Shown one piece after another: positions 60,752-64,000 of a stretch of DNA of 64,000 bases. This stretch comes from Mycolicibacterium arenosum (GTDB lineage Bacteria > Actinomycetota > Actinomycetes > Mycobacteriales > Mycobacteriaceae). The stretch is taken from positions 587,551 to 651,550 of the forward strand of contig NZ_JANDBD010000003.1 of assembly GCF_024320865.1 (NCBI RefSeq), in the 5' to 3' direction. Both the position numbers and the translations under genes were made by a program. The first letter of the stretch is position 1. Each line of letters opens with the position of its first letter. The notes under the pieces were generated by a model that worked only from the letters and a program-made list of their open reading frames with translations, had not been told where the DNA came from and did not search any database.

Positions 60752-60767
60752 ATGCCTAATTCAGCAT
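60752..60767. promoter_or_regulatory. candidate GntR operator
   Basis: ATGCCTAATTCAGCAT has matching ATGC/GCAT ends and a central AATT, in the AT-rich 123-base gap between divergent gntK and the GntR-type gene. It is the only near-palindrome in the gap. Confidence 0.5.
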
Positions 60768-60836
60768 ACGATTGCAAGCCCCAGGCTAGAAGATATGCCT
60801 TTAGCTGCGAATATCCCGCTATGCCATGATGTGTCC

Positions 60837-61559
60837 ATGACGGATCGGCCAAACGTCGGGGCTCGACACGGCAGTTTGCTCACCGCCCTGGGCGCGGCGA
60901 TCGTGTCGGGCAAGTACTCGCCGGGCCAGGTGCTCACGCTCGACGGGGTGGGCGCTGATTACGATCTGTCCCGCAGCGTCGCCCGTGAGGCGATCCGCGT
61001 GCTCGAGTCGATGGGCATGGTCGAGTCGCGGCGGAGGGTCGGCCTCACTATTCAACCCGCGGAGAAGTGGAACGTCTTCGATCCCCAGCTCATTCGCTGG
61101 CGGCTCGAGTTCGGCGACCGCGCCTCCCTACTGACGTCATTATCGGAGTTGCGGAGGGGATTCGAGCCGGCTGCGGCGGCACTCGCCGCGCGGCGGGCCG
61201 ACGCGCATCAGTGCCGCATCATGGCGGCTGCGGTATCGGACATGGTCGTGCACGGCCGTTCGGGCGATCTCGACGCTTACTTGTTGGCGGACAAGGTCTT
61301 TCACCGAGCGCTACTCGAGGCCAGCGGCAACGAGATGTTTCGCGCGTTGAATGCGGTCGTCGCCGAGGTGCTCACTGGCCGCACCCATCACGGCATGATG
61401 CCCGCGACGCCGAACCCCGCTGCGATCGCTCTACACGACGACGTCGCCCGCGCGATCAGGACCGGCGACGCAGCGGCGGCCGAGCACGCCATGCGCGCGA
61501 TCATCGACGAGTCGGCTGCCGCGGTGGCGGAGGAACTGACGGCGTCCCAGCCTGATTGA
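60837..61559 (+). CDS. GntR-family (FadR/FCD type) regulator of gluconate genes
   Basis: A 240-residue regulator with an N-terminal winged HTH (residues ~8-75; DYDLSRSVAREAIRVLESMG) and a C-terminal FCD effector domain (ELRRGFEPAAAALAARRA, DKVFHRALLEASGN). It lies divergently from gntK-gntP, so gluconate or 6-phosphogluconate is the probable effector. The start is ATG 60837; a longer ATG at 60795 is possible but extends into the promoter. Confidence 0.88.
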   Translation: MTDRPNVGARHGSLLTALGAAIVSGKYSPGQVLTLDGVGADYDLSRSVAREAIRVLESMGMVESRRRVGLTIQPAEKWNVFDPQLIRWRLEFGDRASLLTSLSELRRGFEPAAAALAARRADAHQCRIMAAAVSDMVVHGRSGDLDAYLLADKVFHRALLEASGNEMFRALNAVVAEVLTGRTHHGMMPATPNPAAIALHDDVARAIRTGDAAAAEHAMRAIIDESAAAVAEELTASQPD

Positions 61560-61604
61560 GATTCAGCCAGATCGACGCGAGTACCTAGATCCCGTCGCCT
61601 ACCC

Positions 61605-62786
61605 TCACTGCCGTTGGACTGAGGCCGCCTCCGCATTGCCGAGCGTGACCTTGGCGACCTGTGTGTCACCCGCGCCATCGAGGTAGGTCAGCGACACGGT
61701 GTCGCCCGGCGCCCGCGAGCGGATGGCTGCCACCAGCGCCTCGGGCCCGTCGATCAGCTGATCGTCGACTTTCGTCACCACGGCACCCGCTGGGAGCAGG
61801 GCCCTGGCCGCCGGACCACCCTCCAGGACATCGGCGATGGTGGCACCGGCGCTCGGTCGGTTGCCCAGCCGCACGCCGAGCGAGCCATGGCTCGCGCTGC
61901 CGGTGGACACCAGTTCGTCGGCGATGCGCTTGGCCTGATCGGAGGGGATGGCGAAGCCCAGTCCGATCGAACCGGCCTGTGCACCAGCGGAACTCGATCC
62001 ACCCCCAAGGCTTGCGATGGCCGAGTTCACCCCGATCAGCTCGCCCCTCATATTGACCAGGGCGCCGCCGGAGTTGCCGGGGTTGATGGCGGCGTCGGTT
62101 TGCAGCGCGTCGATCACCGAAACCGCGCTGTCCGAACCGTCGCTTGCCGCAACCGGCCGATTGAGCGCGCTGATGATGCCGGACGTCACCGTGCCCTCCA
62201 GGCCCAGCGGAGACCCGATCGCGACGACCCGTTCTCCGACCCTGACGTCTTTCGACGACCCGATCGCGATCGGCGTCAGATCCGAAACACCCTCGGCGCG
62301 AACCACCGCGAGGTCACCCGTCGGATCGGTGCCCACCACCGAGAACGGCACCGATCGGCCATCGGAGAACCTGATCTTGGCGGTGACGTCTCCAGGCACC
62401 TCGGCGGCGGCTGCGACCACGTGATTGTTGGTCAGGATCAGACCGTCCTCGCTGAGGACGATGCCCGAGCCTTCGCCACCCCGGTCGCCCTGCGTGACCG
62501 ATAGTTGCACAACGCTCGGCGCCACCTTGGCGGCCACCTCCTCCACCGAACCCATGGGACGGGTGGAGGGTTCGGTGACGGGCTGACTCGCCGCGTGGAC
62601 GGCGCTGGCGGGCTGGCGCGTATCACCGACAGCCACCGCTGCGGTAGCGCCGATGGCGCCGCTCACTACGGCGAGCGCAGCGGCGGAGGCCACGAGAGAA
62701 CCGCGGTGGGTGCGACGGGCGGGCGGGGAAGGCGGCAGTCCGTGGGCTGGTGGCGGGACGGGGCGGTAACCCGGTGGCGTCGTCAT
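61605..62786 (-). CDS. HtrA-like membrane-anchored serine protease with PDZ domain
   Basis: A 393-residue protease. A short Pro-rich cytoplasmic N-terminus and one membrane helix (residues ~30-55) precede a trypsin-like domain with the triad in LTNNHVV (His), GDLAVVRA (Asp) and INPGNSGGALVN (Ser). A PDZ domain (residues ~295-385; GSLGVRLGNRPSAGATI) follows. It resembles mycobacterial PepD/PepA-type HtrA proteins, which process misfolded or envelope proteins. Start ATG 62786 with GGAG upstream; ATG 62795 is in frame. Confidence 0.9.
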   Translation of the reverse strand: MTTPPGYRPVPPPAHGLPPSPPARRTHRGSLVASAAALAVVSGAIGATAAVAVGDTRQPASAVHAASQPVTEPSTRPMGSVEEVAAKVAPSVVQLSVTQGDRGGEGSGIVLSEDGLILTNNHVVAAAAEVPGDVTAKIRFSDGRSVPFSVVGTDPTGDLAVVRAEGVSDLTPIAIGSSKDVRVGERVVAIGSPLGLEGTVTSGIISALNRPVAASDGSDSAVSVIDALQTDAAINPGNSGGALVNMRGELIGVNSAIASLGGGSSSAGAQAGSIGLGFAIPSDQAKRIADELVSTGSASHGSLGVRLGNRPSAGATIADVLEGGPAARALLPAGAVVTKVDDQLIDGPEALVAAIRSRAPGDTVSLTYLDGAGDTQVAKVTLGNAEAASVQRQ

Positions 62787-62924
62787 GAACTCCATCGTGC
62801 GACTCGTCCTGAGATCTCACTGAGAGCAGCTTCAGGGAAGTCGGTGAGCGCGTCCGCTCACAGCGAAACACCGTTCAGCTGCTCACCATTCACCGTGGGC
62901 GAACGACCGTGACAGTGCGCGTCC

Positions 62925-63503
62925 TCAACTCAACGGGGTGTCGACGATGGCGCCGAACACCGCCTCCAACAGCTCCACGAGTTGGTCGTCGTTGCGTCCG
63001 TTGAGAGCGCGAGTACCGACCACTCGACGCATGAGCAAGATCCCGCTGATCACCGCCAGGACAACGTCTTTACGGAGCTGTCGCCCCGGCGCGGGAAGTT
63101 GTCGGGCCAGACGTCGCCCGACGTGCCGCTCGATTGCGTCGCGCACGATCTCGGCGGATCGGGGATTCGACGCCGACCGCAGCATGATCAAGAACGGTGC
63201 GAGGTCGTCGGTGCCTGTCGCAGACCGAGCGACCAATGCCTCGGCGGCATCGCGCGCGACGGCCCGCGGGTTCTCGGCGATGAACAGTGGCGACGAGAAG
63301 GAGGTCTCGACCGCTTCGGCGAACAGGTGCTCCTTGGATCCGAAGTACCTGTTGACCAACATGGCGGTGACACCGGCATCGCCGGCGATCTCACGTACTC
63401 CTACCCCGTCGAATCCAGCGCGGGCGAAGTTCCGGATAGCCGAATGCAGGATCGCCTCGCGGGTGGCGGCGGCATTGCGCGATCGCGCGGGATCAGAGGG
63501 CAC
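62925..63503 (-). CDS. TetR-family regulator
   Basis: A 192-residue TetR regulator. HTH residues ~12-58 (TREAILHSAIRNFARAGFDG, then VTAMLVNRYFGSKEHLF); the C-terminal part is helical. The start is GTG 63503. Two related palindromes (63533-63548, 63558-63573) lie in the divergent gap before a decayed short gene, so it likely repressed that gene and itself. Confidence 0.88.
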   Translation of the reverse strand: MPSDPARSRNAAATREAILHSAIRNFARAGFDGVGVREIAGDAGVTAMLVNRYFGSKEHLFAEAVETSFSSPLFIAENPRAVARDAAEALVARSATGTDDLAPFLIMLRSASNPRSAEIVRDAIERHVGRRLARQLPAPGRQLRKDVVLAVISGILLMRRVVGTRALNGRNDDQLVELLEAVFGAIVDTPLS

Positions 63504-63532
63504 ACCTCAGATTAGGGAATAGATCCGACTAA

Positions 63533-63548
63533 GTCTACTACTGTATAC
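63533..63548. promoter_or_regulatory. TetR operator O1 (imperfect)
   Basis: GTCTAC-TACT-GTATAC, differing from O2 by one base in the right arm. It is 30 bases upstream of the TetR GTG start and 25 bases centre to centre from O2. Confidence 0.65.
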
Positions 63549-63557
63549 CTGACGTTG

Positions 63558-63573
63558 GTCTACGACTGTAGAC
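63558..63573. promoter_or_regulatory. TetR operator O2 (perfect arms)
   Basis: GTCTAC-GACT-GTAGAC, perfect 6-base arms. It lies 33 bases before the ATG of the decayed plus-strand gene. Confidence 0.7.
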
Positions 63574-63605
63574 AAGTCGTCATCACCGCCAACAAAGGAG
63601 TCATC

Positions 63606-63816
63606 ATGACCGCACCGAGTGCTCGCGCTTGTCGGCTATCCGCCGGATAGCGACCCTGTCCGACTCGCCGACGTCTACCGGGATAGTGCCGACTTCGCGG
63701 AGGGCCACGCGGACTTCGACATGTCCCTGATCACGTCGGCGCAGACCGACACGCTCGAACCGACGCTCGAGACAGGGCCCAGCCGCTTTCACCGTGGCCG
63801 ACGTCGAGCGACGTGA
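63606..63816 (+). pseudogene. decayed short gene, possibly FMN-reductase-like
   Basis: From ATG 63606 the frame closes after 14 codons. A second frame from 63619 reads VLALVGYPPDSDP then RLADVYRDSADF, vaguely like the N-terminus of NADPH-dependent FMN reductases (vLxlxGSxRxxSxxxxLA), and continues to 63816 without further similarity. AAAGGAG precedes the ATG, so a real gene probably began here. The identity is a guess; truncation and a frameshift are clear. Confidence 0.4.
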
Positions 63817-63940
63817 GCGACCAGCAGCGGTGAGGTCACCGGTGGACCCCTTGTTCGTCACCTGGGACTCAGCTAGCTAGCTACTTCGACCTGAAAAAGT
63901 CGTGGCGTGGCGGTGGCTGAGCGGGCGGTGATTTGACGCG

Positions 63941-64000
63941 ATGATGGCCTCGAACCCTTGGGTAGAAGGGATCGAGGCCATCGTGCTCAGAACTGTAAAT
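63941..64000 (+). CDS. unidentified ORF start, cut by window end
   Basis: An open frame from ATG 63941 begins MMASNPWVEGIEAIVLRTVN and runs off the window; GTG 63983 is another possible start. The same bases form a long hairpin (63943-63982). Too little is present to identify it; an insertion-sequence transposase is possible. Confidence 0.3.
   Translation, partial: MMASNPWVEGIEAIVLRTVN
63943..63982. repeat. long near-perfect hairpin at window end
   Basis: GATGGCCTCGA (63943-63953) pairs with TCGAGGCCATC (63972-63982), and CCCTT (63955-63959) with AAGGG (63966-63970), giving a 17-position stem with a single A-A mismatch and a 6-base loop. It could be a terminator or an insertion-element feature. 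Confidence 0.6.

Noticed and set aside
63875..63886. Repeated AGCTAGCT near the window end
   Set aside because: A short self-complementary simple repeat with no neighbouring context to support a site.

Overview
The window is high-GC actinobacterial DNA, most likely from a fast-growing mycobacterium (Mycolicibacterium type). The support is gene content and order: fadE2-ptpB followed by the Rv0149/Rv0148/Rv0147-type oxidoreductases, a 13E12-type HNH protein, the fructose PTS operon next to an ESX-1 locus, WhiB6, a TopoN/TopoM pair, DUF305 copper-type lipoproteins and RicR-type operators. All family names come from reading the proteins; no database search was run.

Region 1 (0-13.9 kb) is ordinary chromosome. 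It holds the end of an acyl-CoA dehydrogenase (fadE2-like), ptpB, DUF503, EthD, DUF222/HNH and DUF456 genes, then a minus-strand run of HAD hydrolase, quinone oxidoreductase, SDR, aldehyde dehydrogenase and SAM methyltransferase. Divergent TetR genes, a FUSC membrane protein and a pirin follow. Region 2 (13.9-19.9 kb) is the complete fructose PTS: ptsI diverges from fruR-fruK-fruA-ptsH, with overlapping promoters.

Region 3 (20-26 kb) is the main finding. The first ~116 codons of mycP1 and the first ~42 codons of espG1 meet tail to tail at about 20346. This is what remains if everything between those two genes, the whole ESX-1 type VII secretion core, was deleted. The flanks survive: the fru-PTS operon on one side, and an EspI-family ATPase, an FHA-HTH protein, WhiB6 and a DUF4407 membrane protein on the other. 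A parS-like site and a candidate structured RNA lie here as well.

Region 4 (26-39.7 kb) has an unusual SRPBCC-acyl-CoA-ligase fusion, the atypical topoisomerase pair, a CLC channel, a lycopene-cyclase-family protein, a secreted coiled-coil protein, an SH3 lipoprotein, a His-rich membrane protein and a two-component system.

Region 5 (39.8-56.2 kb) is an accessory mosaic. Three same-strand DUF305 copies (one ruined) bracket a sulfatase/catabolic/efflux block carrying several frameshifted genes, and a copper-type island with DUF1326, rhodanese, DUF4396 and small secreted proteins. The island has four TACCC-N5-GGGTA boxes (RicR type), and the two intact DUF305 genes have 11-bp-period direct repeats of a CopR type. 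A two-component system and a remnant of a second kinase beside the ruined DUF305 copy suggest an old kinase-DUF305 link.

Region 6 (56.2-64 kb) holds an AraC-SDR pair, a cupin, the gluconate genes (permease, kinase, GntR regulator), an HtrA-like protease, a TetR gene with two operators beside a decayed short gene, and an unidentified reading frame running off the end. No rRNA, tRNA or CRISPR array was seen.
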